This document shows positions 35,743-44,130 of a stretch of 64,000 bases of DNA, one piece after another (position 1 is the stretch's first letter; every line of letters starts with the position of its first letter). Source of the stretch: Kineosporia succinea. Its GTDB lineage: Bacteria > Actinomycetota > Actinomycetes > Actinomycetales > Kineosporiaceae. The stretch lies in the NCBI RefSeq assembly GCF_030811555.1, contig NZ_JAUSQZ010000001.1, positions 992,001 through 1,056,000 on the forward strand, in the 5' to 3' direction. The notes under the pieces were generated by a model that saw only the letters and a list, made by a program, of their open reading frames with translations, made no database searches and had not been told where the DNA came from. The translations under genes and the position numbers were made by a program.

Positions 35743-36729
35743 GTGAGTCCCACCCTCGACGAAGCGGCGGGTGAGCTCTACGCGGTCGAGCCGGGCCGGT
35801 TCACCGCCGAGCGCACCCGCCTGGCCCGGGCGGCGCGCGACGATGCCGATTCCGAGACGGCCAAGGCCATCGGCGAGCTGCGCCGTCCGACCACCTCGGC
35901 CTGGCTGGTCAATCAGCTGGTCCGGAGTGACGCCGACGAGGTCACGCACCTCGACCAGCTGGGGCACGACCTGCGCGAGGCCCAGGCCGCGCTCGACGCC
36001 ACCCGCATGCGTGACCTGACCAAGCAGCGGCAGCAGCTGGTGGCCGTGCTGGTCCGCCAGGCCGACGAGATCGCCGCCGGGGCGGAGACGAAGATCAGCA
36101 CCGCCGTGCGCCGCGAACTCGAAGACACCCTCGGCGCCGCCGTGGCCGACGAGCAGGCAGCCCAGGCGGTGTTCTCCGGCCGCCTCACCCGGGCCCTGAC
36201 CTACGCCGGCTTCGGCGAGGTCGACATCACCGAGGCCACGGCCACCCCGCTCGGTGCCTCACGCCCCACGATGCGCCGGGGTGACACCAAGCTCGCCGAC
36301 GCGAAACACAGCACTGAAAAACACAGCACCGAAAAACACAGCACCACGAAGCACGTCTCCCGGCCCAGCAAGAACACCACGAGCAAGCAGAGCCACGAAC
36401 CGGCAGAGAAGACCGACCAGCAAGCAGCCCGCCGCACCCAGGCCGAGGCCCAGGTGCAGACCGCCCGCACCGAACTCGAGAGCGCCGAGGAGTCCCTGCG
36501 TCAGAAGGAGCAGGAACTCGACGAGGCCACCTCCGAGCACGACGAGCTCCAGACCCGGCTGAACCATCTCCAGGCCGAGGTGGTCTCCCTGCGCCGCCAA
36601 CTCGACACCGGCGAACGCCGCATCGCCCACGCCGAGCGTGACCGCAAGCGCGAGGAACGTCAGCTCAAAGACGCCACCCGGGCCCTCGAGCGCGCCGAGG
36701 CCGCCCTCGACCGCCTCGAGAAACCCTGA
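35743..36729 (+). CDS. Actinobacterial coiled-coil protein of unknown function
   Basis: 328 residues. The N-terminal half has the segments RFTAERTRLARAARDDAD, IGELRRPTTSAWLVNQLVR and RQQLVAVLVRQA, found in an uncharacterised actinobacterial family. A linker with near-repeats (KHSTEKHSTEKHSTTKHV, about 187-204) and Lys/Gln-rich sequence leads to a long predicted coiled coil (about 230-325, rich in Glu/Arg/Leu heptads). There is no signal peptide or membrane segment. The start is GTG, with GGAG inside the end of the sigma gene. Its position suggests co-transcription with the sigma factor. Confidence 0.7.
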   Translation: MSPTLDEAAGELYAVEPGRFTAERTRLARAARDDADSETAKAIGELRRPTTSAWLVNQLVRSDADEVTHLDQLGHDLREAQAALDATRMRDLTKQRQQLVAVLVRQADEIAAGAETKISTAVRRELEDTLGAAVADEQAAQAVFSGRLTRALTYAGFGEVDITEATATPLGASRPTMRRGDTKLADAKHSTEKHSTEKHSTTKHVSRPSKNTTSKQSHEPAEKTDQQAARRTQAEAQVQTARTELESAEESLRQKEQELDEATSEHDELQTRLNHLQAEVVSLRRQLDTGERRIAHAERDRKREERQLKDATRALERAEAALDRLEKP

Positions 36730-36742
36730 GCCTGTTTCAACC

Positions 36743-36808
36743 AGACCGAAGCCAGACCGAAGCCAGACCGAAGCCAGACGGAAGCCGGACCCAAGCCGGA
36801 CAGAAACC
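36743..36808. repeat. Six 11-bp tandem units between convergent genes
   Basis: The unit is AGACCGAAGCC. Three exact copies run from 36743 to 36775, then AGACGGAAGCC, GGACCCAAGCC and GGACAGAAACC. The array lies in the 105-base gap between the stops of the coiled-coil gene and the large unknown gene. Confidence 0.85.
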
Positions 36809-36834
36809 GGTCCCCGGCAGCACCACACAAGACC

Positions 36835-38682
36835 TCAGGGCTCGTAGTCGTCGTGCAGCACCACCCGCGAGAACTCGATCTCCTCCGACGACTTCCAGAA
36901 ATGCAGCCGCCGGGCCTGCGGCGCATTCCGCTGCAGGGCCACGCGGAAACACGTAGCCCCGTCGTCGCGTCGCACCGGCTGGTCGTTGCCCCCGAGCCCG
37001 GTGCGTAGAGCGTGCATCTGCCGCCCTGCCGACGTCCCCGCCAGCCCCGTGAGTACCTCGACCGCGACGTCCACGACCTTGCCCCGGTCCACCCCGGGCG
37101 TCTCCTCGAGCGAGCTCAGGAACCGCGGGCCGACCGTGAACGACCCCAGCGGACGTCCCTGCTTCTCCCCCGCCGGGATCCGCCGCGCCCAGCAGACCGT
37201 CACGTCGAAGCGGAACCGTTCCACGGCGTCGGCGAACAGGTCGTCCGACGACAGCGTCTCCCGGTGATCGCGCTGGGCCCCCTTCCGGTTGCGGCGCCGC
37301 AGTCGTTCCAGTTCACCGTCCCGGGCCTCGAGCAGCCGGATCCGTCGCTTGAGTTCCGCCTCGAGATGCTGCATCTCCAACGTCGCCGACCGCAGTTCCT
37401 GCTCCAGCCGGGCTTTTTCCAGCAAGGTCACGCGTGAGGTGGCCCGCGCCTCCTCCAGCGCCCGCTGCGTACTCTGCAAGGCCTCCTTGCGCACCGGCCG
37501 CTCGAGGACCTGCACCGCCCGCGCGGCCAGCAGGGCCGGTGAGGGACGCGGCAGCGCCCGCACCGGGGCACCGTCGTGCAGGGACACCACGTCCGGGGTC
37601 TTCTCCAGATAGCTGCGCACGTCGTGCACCACAGCGGGAGGAGCGGGCTTCCACACCGGAACCGGCGGATCCCCGGCCCCCGGAGCCTCTTCCCCGCCCG
37701 GCGCGAGGGCCTCGAGCGGATCGGCGGCCTCCGGCGGAGCGACCACTTCGCGCAGCACCAGCCATCCGGGCCCACCGGGCAGCAGGGCGAGCGCGCGCGA
37801 CGGAGCCTCGTCGTCCACGTCCACCATGTTCAGCGAGGCGCCGCCGGCCGCGACCCGCACCGGCACCACCTCCCCGACCGACATCAGGTCACGCAGGTCG
37901 TCCGCCGCGTCCCCGGTCACCCGTGCCCTCGACACGAAGCTCGAGACCCCCGGCAGCAGGGCGATCTCGCACGACGACTCCCCCACCGACTCGACCCGCC
38001 CCAGCAGCACCTCACCGTCGGAGACCTCGGCCATGCGTTCGCCGGGCGAGGCGAGCATGCCGGAAACATCCAACCGGCGGGACTTCTCGTCGAAGACCCC
38101 GCGCACCTTCATGCCACGTTCGAAGAGCCGGTCGGAGTGCACGCCGGGGCACAGCAGCCCGACCTGGATCGTGGCGTAGGAACCGTCTTCGAGCGTGACC
38201 ACGGCCTGCGACGGGTTCGGGCAGCCACCGACCACACCGGTCACCTCGGGCAGAGGCCCTCGGCTGGCGACCGTCGTGGGTGACAGCAGCAGCCCCGCTG
38301 CGGCGGCCGCCTTGAGTCCGTCTTCGATCAGGCGCTCGGTGGTCACGACCCCCTCGGCGTCCGAGTAGGCGAATCGCAGCCGTGATCGCCGCAGGTCGTG
38401 AACCCATTCAAGACCGATCGGATAGACCCGGCCGGCGCCGCCGTAGACCTGGGTCATCTCCGGCATACCCCGCGAGAACGACCAGGACGCGGCCGGGTCC
38501 GAGATCAGGTACACCTCGGCCAGGCCCTCGAGCTCGTCCGCCAGACGTTCGGCGTCGATGTAGGGCCGGTCCGCTCCCCGCGCCATCGTGACCACGACCG
38601 TCGGCCGTGTCCGCCCAGGACGGTTGAGCTCCTCGGCCAGTTCCTCGGCCCGCCTGGGACCGGTGATCGTCTGAGCCCCCAC
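36835..38682 (-). CDS. Unrecognised 615-residue protein, multi-domain
   Basis: I do not recognise a named family. The N-terminal third (about 1-190) looks alpha/beta (PTVVVTMARGADRPYIDAER, LAEVYLISDPAASWSFS, YGGAGRVYPIGLEWV). The middle has small beta domains, one ending in GEVVPVRVA, which could be S1/OB-like. Pro/Gly/Ala-rich linkers follow, then a coiled coil (about 405-490: TLLEKARLEQELRSATLEMQHLEAEL) and a compact C-terminal domain ending in RRLHFWKSSEEIEFSRVVLHDDYEP. I chose the GTG at 38680-38682 because AAGGGG sits 5 bases upstream; a GTG 11 codons earlier is possible. There is no signal peptide or membrane segment. It is flanked by UbiA and the sigma-linked coiled-coil gene. Confidence 0.7.
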   Translation of the reverse strand: MGAQTITGPRRAEELAEELNRPGRTRPTVVVTMARGADRPYIDAERLADELEGLAEVYLISDPAASWSFSRGMPEMTQVYGGAGRVYPIGLEWVHDLRRSRLRFAYSDAEGVVTTERLIEDGLKAAAAAGLLLSPTTVASRGPLPEVTGVVGGCPNPSQAVVTLEDGSYATIQVGLLCPGVHSDRLFERGMKVRGVFDEKSRRLDVSGMLASPGERMAEVSDGEVLLGRVESVGESSCEIALLPGVSSFVSRARVTGDAADDLRDLMSVGEVVPVRVAAGGASLNMVDVDDEAPSRALALLPGGPGWLVLREVVAPPEAADPLEALAPGGEEAPGAGDPPVPVWKPAPPAVVHDVRSYLEKTPDVVSLHDGAPVRALPRPSPALLAARAVQVLERPVRKEALQSTQRALEEARATSRVTLLEKARLEQELRSATLEMQHLEAELKRRIRLLEARDGELERLRRRNRKGAQRDHRETLSSDDLFADAVERFRFDVTVCWARRIPAGEKQGRPLGSFTVGPRFLSSLEETPGVDRGKVVDVAVEVLTGLAGTSAGRQMHALRTGLGGNDQPVRRDDGATCFRVALQRNAPQARRLHFWKSSEEIEFSRVVLHDDYEP

Positions 38683-38770
38683 GCTGCCCCTTCCCCCGTC
38701 CTCACCGATCGGCACGCAGGAAGCCCAACCTGAACCCCGGACCGGCCCGAACCCCGGGCCGAACCGGCCC

Positions 38771-39628
38771 TCAGGCCGTCACGAGCACCCCCGCCACCAC
38801 GAACGAGACCGCGAGCAGCGTGAGCCGGAAGGCCGCGTCACCACGCAGCACCAACGAACGCCCCAGCGCTCCGGCCAGCCCCAGCAGCACACCCCCGAGC
38901 AGCAGCACCCCGGCCGTCACCTCCCGAATGACCCCGACCCCGCCGGCACCCACCACCCCGACGAGCAACCAGGCCGCCGCCAGCGCGATCAGCACCGCCA
39001 TCACCGTCAGCGAGCGGGCCGGCCCGATGCGCTGGGGCAGCCCTCGCACTCCGGTCAGCGCGTCGGCCTCGGTGTCGCCCACCGTGTTCGCGAAGTGCGC
39101 TCCCGCTCCGAGCAGGGCCGCAGCACCGATGGTGGACGTGGTGGGCACCGATCCGGTCACGGCCAGGGAGGCGATGGCCGGGAGAAGACCGAACGAGACC
39201 AGGTACGGAAGGGGGCTCAGCACCGTGCTTTTGAGACCGGCGTTGTAGGAGATCGCGCTGAGGACGGCGATCAGGTGCAAGAACCCGGCGTCGTGCGGCA
39301 GGCGCCACGACAGCAGAACGGCCGCGGCGGCGGCGCAACAAGCGCTCGCGGCAACCACTCTCACGCTGATCCGGCCGGAGCTGATCGGCTTGTCGTCGCG
39401 CTGCGCCCGCAGGTCCCGCGGGGCGTCGAACGCGTCGTTGGACCAGCCCACGCACAGCTGACCGGCCAGAATCGCCAGCCCCACCGACACCGCCCAGCCG
39501 AAACCGGACAGGGACAGCCCGTTCTGGGCCGCGAGGGCATAGGCCGTCGCGAAAACGGTGACGGCAAGGGTGGGCAGCGGGTGGAACGCGTCCACCCAGC
39601 CCTGTGCCCCGCGCCTCAGGTTCCTCAT
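38771..39628 (-). CDS. UbiA-family prenyltransferase
   Basis: 285 residues with about eight hydrophobic segments. The first aspartate-rich motif is GWSNDAFDAPRDLRAQRDDKP, and the second is NTVGDTEADALTGVRGLP. UbiA enzymes attach prenyl groups to aromatic or lipid acceptors in the membrane; the acceptor here cannot be told. The gene may start at the ATG 39626-39628 rather than the TTG one codon before. The gene is divergent from the phosphoesterase gene. Confidence 0.88.
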   Translation of the reverse strand: MRNLRRGAQGWVDAFHPLPTLAVTVFATAYALAAQNGLSLSGFGWAVSVGLAILAGQLCVGWSNDAFDAPRDLRAQRDDKPISSGRISVRVVAASACCAAAAAVLLSWRLPHDAGFLHLIAVLSAISYNAGLKSTVLSPLPYLVSFGLLPAIASLAVTGSVPTTSTIGAAALLGAGAHFANTVGDTEADALTGVRGLPQRIGPARSLTVMAVLIALAAAWLLVGVVGAGGVGVIREVTAGVLLLGGVLLGLAGALGRSLVLRGDAAFRLTLLAVSFVVAGVLVTA

Positions 39629-39674
39629 CAACCGCCGCCCACCACCACGTCCGCCATCGAAACCCGAACAGCAC

Positions 39675-39680
39675 TAGTGT
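39675..39680 (+). promoter_or_regulatory. -10 element of leaderless phosphoesterase gene
   Basis: TAGTGT followed by six bases and the GTG at 39687, without a ribosome site. Confidence 0.45.
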
Positions 39681-39686
39681 CGCAGC

Positions 39687-40196
39687 GTGCCCGTGAAGCT
39701 GCTGATCATCTCCGACACCCATCTGCCCAAACGCGGCCACGACCTGCCCGCCGAGGTGTGGGACGCGGTGACGCAGGCCGACGTCGTGTTCCACGCCGGC
39801 GACTGGGTGCTGGAGTCACTGCTGGACAAGCTGGAGCGCCGCGCGAAGCAGGTGGTCGGGGTGTGGGGCAACAACGACGGCCCGGGCCTGCGCCGCCGCC
39901 TGCCGGAGGTCGCGCGGGTGGAGATCGAGGGACTCCGGATCGCGATGATCCACGAGACCGGCCAGTCGCAGGGGCGGGAGAAGCGCTGCGACCAGGCCTA
40001 CCCCGACACCGACCTGCTGATCTTCGGCCACAGCCACATTCCCTGGGACACGGTCACGCCCAACGGCCTGCGTCTGCTGAACCCGGGAAGCCCGACCGAC
40101 CGCCGCAAGGAACCCGACCACACGTACCTGACCGCGGTGGCCGCCGACGGCGCCCTGCACGACGTGGTGCTGCACCGGATGCCTCCGAAGGCCTGA
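39687..40196 (+). CDS. Metallophosphoesterase, YfcE/MJ0936 type
   Basis: 169 residues. The metal-binding signatures are all present: ISDTHLPKRG, FHAGDWV, VWGNNDGPGLR, MIHETGQSQG and LLIFGHSHIPWD, with LNPGSPTDRR at the end. It belongs to the calcineurin-like family of small phosphodiesterases; the physiological substrate is not known. It is read from a GTG 7 bases after a TAGTGT box, probably leaderless. The gene is followed by the terminator of the first tRNA-Lys on the opposite strand. Confidence 0.92.
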   Translation: MPVKLLIISDTHLPKRGHDLPAEVWDAVTQADVVFHAGDWVLESLLDKLERRAKQVVGVWGNNDGPGLRRRLPEVARVEIEGLRIAMIHETGQSQGREKRCDQAYPDTDLLIFGHSHIPWDTVTPNGLRLLNPGSPTDRRKEPDHTYLTAVAADGALHDVVLHRMPPKA

Positions 40197-40202
40197 AGCG
40201 CC

Positions 40203-40237
40203 AAAACGCAGCAGGCCCGGTCGGAAGACCGGGCCTG
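40203..40237 (-). terminator. Intrinsic terminator of tRNA-Lys copy 1
   Basis: On the minus strand, CAGGCCCGGTC, TTCC loop, GACCGGGCCTG, then GCGTTTT. The 11-bp stem is perfect. Confidence 0.8.
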
Positions 40238-40248
40238 ACGCCTGAGGG

Positions 40249-40321
<73 letters not shown>

Positions 40322-40431
40322 TCGGCCGCGCGGAGCCTTGCGGCCCGTTGCTGCGAGAAGAACTTTAGCAGCCGAAACAGGGGACTCAGAACCAGCCTCG
40401 AGCGCCGGCCCGAAACCCCGAGCGTCCGGCC

Positions 40432-40466
40432 AAAACGCAGCAGGCCCGGTCCGAAGACCGGGCCTG
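40432..40466 (-). terminator. Intrinsic terminator of tRNA-Lys copy 2
   Basis: Same 11-bp stem as copy 1, here with a TTCG loop closed by C-G (a UUCG tetraloop), then GCGTTTT. Confidence 0.8.
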
Positions 40467-40477
40467 ACGCCTGAGGG

Positions 40478-40550
<73 letters not shown>

Positions 40551-40625
40551 TCGGCTGCGCAGAGCCTTGCGGCCCCTCGCTGCGTTGAAAACTCTAGCAG
40601 CAGCCCACCCTCAGAACGAAATCGG

Positions 40626-41252
40626 TCAGGACGGCGGAAGCACGTACTTCTTCGCGGCCGCCCGCGCGGTGTCGCTGTCCGGCCCGGGCTGGGGCACGAA
40701 GAGCACCTCGCGGTAGTACTTCAGCTCCTCGATGCTCTCCCGGATGTCGGCCAGCGCGCGGTGCCCGCCGTTCTTCGCCGGGGAGGCGAAGTACACCCGG
40801 GGATACCAGCGACGGGACAGCTCCTTGATCGAGGAGACGTCCACGATCCGGTAGTGCAGGTGGGCCTCGAGCTCGGGCATGTCCCGCACCAGGAAGGCGC
40901 GGTCGGTGCCGACCGAGTTGCCGGCCAGCGGGGCCTTACGGGCGTCGGGCACCCAGGCCTTGATGTAGTCCAGCACCATCTGCTGGGCCTCCTGCAGCGT
41001 CACACCGCTGTCCAGCTCCTCGAGCAGGCCGGAGGTGGTGTGCATGGTGCGCACGACGTCCACCATGGTGTCCACCACACCGTCCGGCGGCCGGATCACG
41101 ACGTCCACCCCCTCACCGAGCACGTTCAGCTGGGAATCGGTGACTAGCGCCGCGACCTCAATGAGGGCGTCCTTCCCCAGGTCGAGGCCGGTCATCTCGC
41201 AGTCGATCCACACGATGCGGTCCTGCGAACGTTCGCTGTTCTCCGATGTCAC
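40626..41252 (-). CDS. orn: Oligoribonuclease
   Basis: 208 residues. A DEDDh exonuclease: [26 protein letters not shown] (D-x-E) at the N-terminus, then [35 protein letters not shown] and [21 protein letters not shown] (the HxxxxD motif), here read as three separate conserved blocks. It degrades 2-5-nt RNAs and, in many bacteria, pGpG from c-di-GMP, a plausible link to the GGDEF/EAL pair. The start is GTG at 41250-41252, 7 bases after TAGAGT, probably leaderless. Confidence 0.95.
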   Translation of the reverse strand: MTSENSERSQDRIVWIDCEMTGLDLGKDALIEVAALVTDSQLNVLGEGVDVVIRPPDGVVDTMVDVVRTMHTTSGLLEELDSGVTLQEAQQMVLDYIKAWVPDARKAPLAGNSVGTDRAFLVRDMPELEAHLHYRIVDVSSIKELSRRWYPRVYFASPAKNGGHRALADIRESIEELKYYREVLFVPQPGPDSDTARAAAKKYVLPPS

Positions 41253-41259
41253 GGCCGGT

Positions 41260-41265
41260 ACTCTA
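41260..41265 (-). promoter_or_regulatory. -10 element of leaderless orn gene
   Basis: TAGAGT on the minus strand, followed by seven bases and the GTG start. It is divergent from the PrsW promoter at 41318. Confidence 0.45.
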
Positions 41266-41317
41266 CGCTTCGAGGCCTTCGTCGGCTGTGGATGAACCGC
41301 CGGGTACGTCGCGCCGC

Positions 41318-41323
41318 TAATCT
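41318..41323 (+). promoter_or_regulatory. -10 element of leaderless prsW-like gene
   Basis: TAATCT followed by seven bases and GTG at 41331, with no ribosome site. Confidence 0.45.
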
Positions 41324-41330
41324 CGAGGGC

Positions 41331-42494
41331 GTGAGCACGCCCATTCCCGCCGGTGCCCCCATGGCCGCCCCACGTCGTCCCAAGCTGTGGGTGACACTGC
41401 TCTGGGTCGCCGTGATCGTGGTGCTGGTGGGGTCAGCCGTGCTCAGTCTGCTGGCCATCACCCGTGAGACCGGCCTTCTCAACGCCTCCACCGGCGCCGT
41501 GCTGGCCGCCGTCCCGGTCTTCCCGGTGATCGCGACCTTCCTCTGGCTCGACCGGTACGAGGCCGAACCGCCGTCCCTGCTGTCGCTCGCATTCGCGTGG
41601 GGCGCGGGCGTGTCGACCTTCGGCGCCCTCGTGATCAACACCGCCTCACTGATCGCCATCCACAACGCCGGCCGCGACATGACCTACGCCGCCGTGTTCG
41701 TGGCGCCGTTCGTGGAGGAGGCGTTCAAGGGGATGGCCGTGGTGCTCATCCTCCTCCTGCGCCGCAAGGAGTTCGACGGCGTGGTGGACGGCATCGTCTA
41801 CGCCGGCATGGCGGGCATCGGCTTCGCCTACGTGGAGAACGTGCTCTACCTGGGCCGCACCTTCGCCGACGACGGCACCGGCGGCGGCACGCTCTTCGTG
41901 TTCCTTCTGCGCTGCGTGGTCTCGCCGTTCGCGCACCCGCTGTTCACGGCCGCGATCGGCCTGGGCATCGGCGTCGCCGTGCGTTCCCGCAACCCGATGG
42001 TCAAGGTGTTCGCCCCGCTGGGCGGCTACCTCACCGCCGTGGTGCTGCACGGCGCCTGGAACTGGTCGGCCTCGTCCGGCCTGGCCGGTTTCGCCGCGGC
42101 CTACGTGGTGCTGCAGCTGCCGGTCTTCATCGCCTTCATCTCGCTGGCGCTGCTGGCCCGCCGCCGCGAGGGCAAGCTCGTGGCCCAGCACCTGAACATC
42201 TACGGGCAGACCGGCTGGCTCACCCAGGCCGAGGTGGCCATGCTCGCCTCGCTGCCCGCCCGCCGCGAGGCCCGCGACTGGGCGCAGCGCACCGGCGGGC
42301 CCGAAGCCCGCCGGGCCATGCGCGATTTCCAGGAGATGGGCAGCGAACTGGCCTTCCTGCGGGAACGGATGGCCCGGGGCACGGCGTCGCAGGACGCCGC
42401 GACCACGGAGTACGCGATGCTCGCCACGCTCTCGCAGCTGCGCTCGCAGTTCCTGCCCCGGCTGTCCCACCCCGGACCACCCGTCACCGGCTGA
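41331..42494 (+). CDS. PrsW-family intramembrane metalloprotease
   Basis: About 387 residues with eight or so transmembrane segments in the first 280. PrsW (GluZincin) motifs are [13 protein letters not shown] (EExxK), [26 protein letters not shown] and [11 protein letters not shown]. In Bacillus, PrsW cleaves an anti-sigma factor; the target here is unknown. The C-terminal 110 residues are cytoplasmic and helical. An upstream ATG at 41292 is in frame, but TAATCT seven bases before the GTG at 41331 favours a leaderless start there. Confidence 0.9.
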   Translation: MSTPIPAGAPMAAPRRPKLWVTLLWVAVIVVLVGSAVLSLLAITRETGLLNASTGAVLAAVPVFPVIATFLWLDRYEAEPPSLLSLAFAWGAGVSTFGALVINTASLIAIHNAGRDMTYAAVFVAPFVEEAFKGMAVVLILLLRRKEFDGVVDGIVYAGMAGIGFAYVENVLYLGRTFADDGTGGGTLFVFLLRCVVSPFAHPLFTAAIGLGIGVAVRSRNPMVKVFAPLGGYLTAVVLHGAWNWSASSGLAGFAAAYVVLQLPVFIAFISLALLARRREGKLVAQHLNIYGQTGWLTQAEVAMLASLPARREARDWAQRTGGPEARRAMRDFQEMGSELAFLRERMARGTASQDAATTEYAMLATLSQLRSQFLPRLSHPGPPVTG

Positions 42495-42504
42495 GAGCGC
42501 CGAA

Positions 42505-42738
42505 TCAGCCCAGCAGGTGATCGAAGTCGCCGTCCTTGGCCCCGAGGATCAGCGCCTCGATCTCCGAGCGTGTGTAGACCAGGGCCGGACCCTGCGGGAA
42601 CCGTGAGTTGCGCACGGCCACCTGGCCGTCTTGCAGTGCTGCCATCTCGACGCAGTTGCCCTGGGCCCCGCTGCGGGCGGACTTCTTCCACTCCGCGTTG
42701 ATCAGTTCCGCCGGCATCCCGTTGCGAAAGTGCGACAT
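42505..42738 (-). CDS. DUF397 protein of an Scr1/WhiJ-like locus
   Basis: 77 residues. The DUF397 signature is intact: INAEWKKSARSGAQGNCVEMA, then VAVRNSRFPQGPALVYTRSEIEALILGAKDGDFDHLL, read as two separate blocks. In Streptomyces such small proteins are partners, often antagonists, of neighbouring XRE/DUF5753 regulators (WhiJ-type or Scr1 loci). The ATG at 42736-42738 follows GGAGG. A minus-strand TATAGT (42812-42817) could be the -10. A TGCACG...CGTGCA dyad (42763-42784) lies between promoter and gene. Confidence 0.88.
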   Translation of the reverse strand: MSHFRNGMPAELINAEWKKSARSGAQGNCVEMAALQDGQVAVRNSRFPQGPALVYTRSEIEALILGAKDGDFDHLLG

Positions 42739-42762
42739 CTCGACCTCCAAGTGCTGTCCTAC

Positions 42763-42784
42763 TGCACGTTCTTCTGCGCGTGCA
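42763..42784. promoter_or_regulatory. TGCACG-N10-CGTGCA dyad upstream of DUF397 gene
   Basis: TGCACG (42763-42768) and CGTGCA (42779-42784) are the half-sites of the perfect ATGCACGTGCAT palindromes upstream of the ATPase gene, here 10 bases apart. It is a likely operator of the locus regulator. Confidence 0.45.
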
Positions 42785-42961
42785 TTTGCGCGAGCAGTCG
42801 GGCAGTTCAGGACTATACGGGCAGGTCGGGCCGCCTGACCAGTCCGAATTGCACAGAGCGTTGACGGATGGCAACACGGAGTCAGGGGACGTTGTGCGCA
42901 CAAGAGGGGTAACACCCGCAACAGCGGACAAGATGGTGCGTGAGCCGCGAAAAGGCGGGGC

Positions 42962-43818
42962 TCAGGACTCCGCGAGCAGTCGCTGCAGCGTGCGCCGGGT
43001 CATGTCCGGAGGCAGGCTGTCGACCGTGAGCCGGTCCATGTTCTGCGTGTACCGCTCCACATGGTCGGGCTTGTCGAGATAGTGCGCGCTGGTGAGGTGC
43101 TCGACGTAGACCGTGTCGGGCAGTTCCGGCTCGGGGAACCGCAGGATGGTGAAGGCCCCACCGTCCACCACGTGCCCACCGAACTTGAACGGCATGACCT
43201 GCAGCGTCACGTTCGGCAGCGTCATCATGTCGAGCAGGTGCTCGACCTGCTCACGCATCACCTTGGCACCACCGACCGGGCGGTGCAGCGAGCCTCGTCG
43301 ACCACGGTCCAGAAGTGGGGCGGGCTGTCGCGCCGCAGGATCGCCTGGCGCTTCACCCGGAAGTTCACCCGGCGCTCGACCTCGGCCACGGTGGCGTTGG
43401 GAGCACCCGAGCTGACCATCGCCCGGGCGTACGCCTCGGTCTGGAGAAGGCCCGGCAGGAACTGGATCTCGTAGCTGCGGATCATGCTGGCGGCCTCTTC
43501 CAGGCCGACGAACGTCTCGAACCAGTTGGGCAGCACGTCGTCGTAGCTGTGCCACCAGCCGGGAGCGTTCGCCTCGCGCGCGAGAGCCACCAGCATCTCG
43601 CGCTGGACCTCGTCGTCGACACCGTAGAACTCGAGCAGGTCGGCGATGTCGCGGTCCTTGAATCCGACCCGGCCGAGTTCGAGACGGCTAATCTTGGACT
43701 CGGACGCGCGGATGCGGTAGCCCGCTGCCTCACGGGTCAGATTCTTCGACTCCCGCAGACGTCGCAGCTGGGCGCCCACCAGAATGCGCCGGACCGTAGG
43801 TCCACCCGGCGTCGTCAC
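42962..43818 (-). pseudogene. XRE/DUF5753 (Scr1-family) regulator, frameshifted
   Basis: The first part (43818 to about 43290) encodes an HTH (VGAQLRRLRESKNLTREAAGYRIRASESKISRLELG, residues about 14-48, linked) and the start of DUF5753 (GLEEAASMIRSYEIQFLPGLLQTEAYARAM). It runs off frame at VVDEA and stops at about 43261. The remainder (RPVGGAKVMREQVEHLLDM ... HVERYTQNMDRL) continues in another frame to 42962. Restoring one base near 43290 gives DEASLHRPVGG, the normal family sequence. This could be a true pseudogene, a sequencing error or programmed frameshifting. The start is GTG, with GAGG upstream. Confidence 0.85.
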
Positions 43819-43990
43819 AGTGTGTGCACCTCATTCGAAGTCAAGAGGATCCGATCGCCGATGAGCGTCGCTCTTCGTGTGCAACCGGCCGCAGTGCCGC
43901 GACCCCGTGCCAGTGTGCCATCTCGAAGACCTCAAGTCCTAGCGGAAGCCACTTTCGGTCAATTTCGGACTGGACTCACATTTGCGCCTG

Positions 43991-44002
43991 ATGCACGTGC
44001 AT
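43991..44002. promoter_or_regulatory. Palindrome ATGCACGTGCAT, site 1
   Basis: Perfect 12-bp palindrome, likely operator of the neighbouring XRE regulator. It is identical to the site at 44031-44042. Confidence 0.6.
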
Positions 44003-44030
44003 CCGCACGAACCAATCGGATACTCTCGAG

Positions 44031-44042
44031 ATGCACGTGCAT
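44031..44042. promoter_or_regulatory. Palindrome ATGCACGTGCAT, site 2
   Basis: Second identical 12-bp palindrome, about four helical turns from the first, so both could be bound on the same DNA face. Confidence 0.6.
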
Positions 44043-44130
44043 TTGGCGGTAGCGTTTGCACCGGCACAACGCGTGGCTCAGGGAGACCGGTCCGGCGAAC
44101 GGCCGAACTCCCCGGGGTCGGGAACGAGGT

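Larger units (their letters stand above)
43819..44130. promoter_or_regulatory. Divergent regulatory region between XRE and ATPase genes
   Basis: 312 bases without a gene. It contains two perfect palindromes ATGCACGTGCAT (43991-44002 and 44031-44042) with centres 40 bases apart, and GTGCAC close to the XRE start. No clear sigma-factor promoter is seen. Confidence 0.6.
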
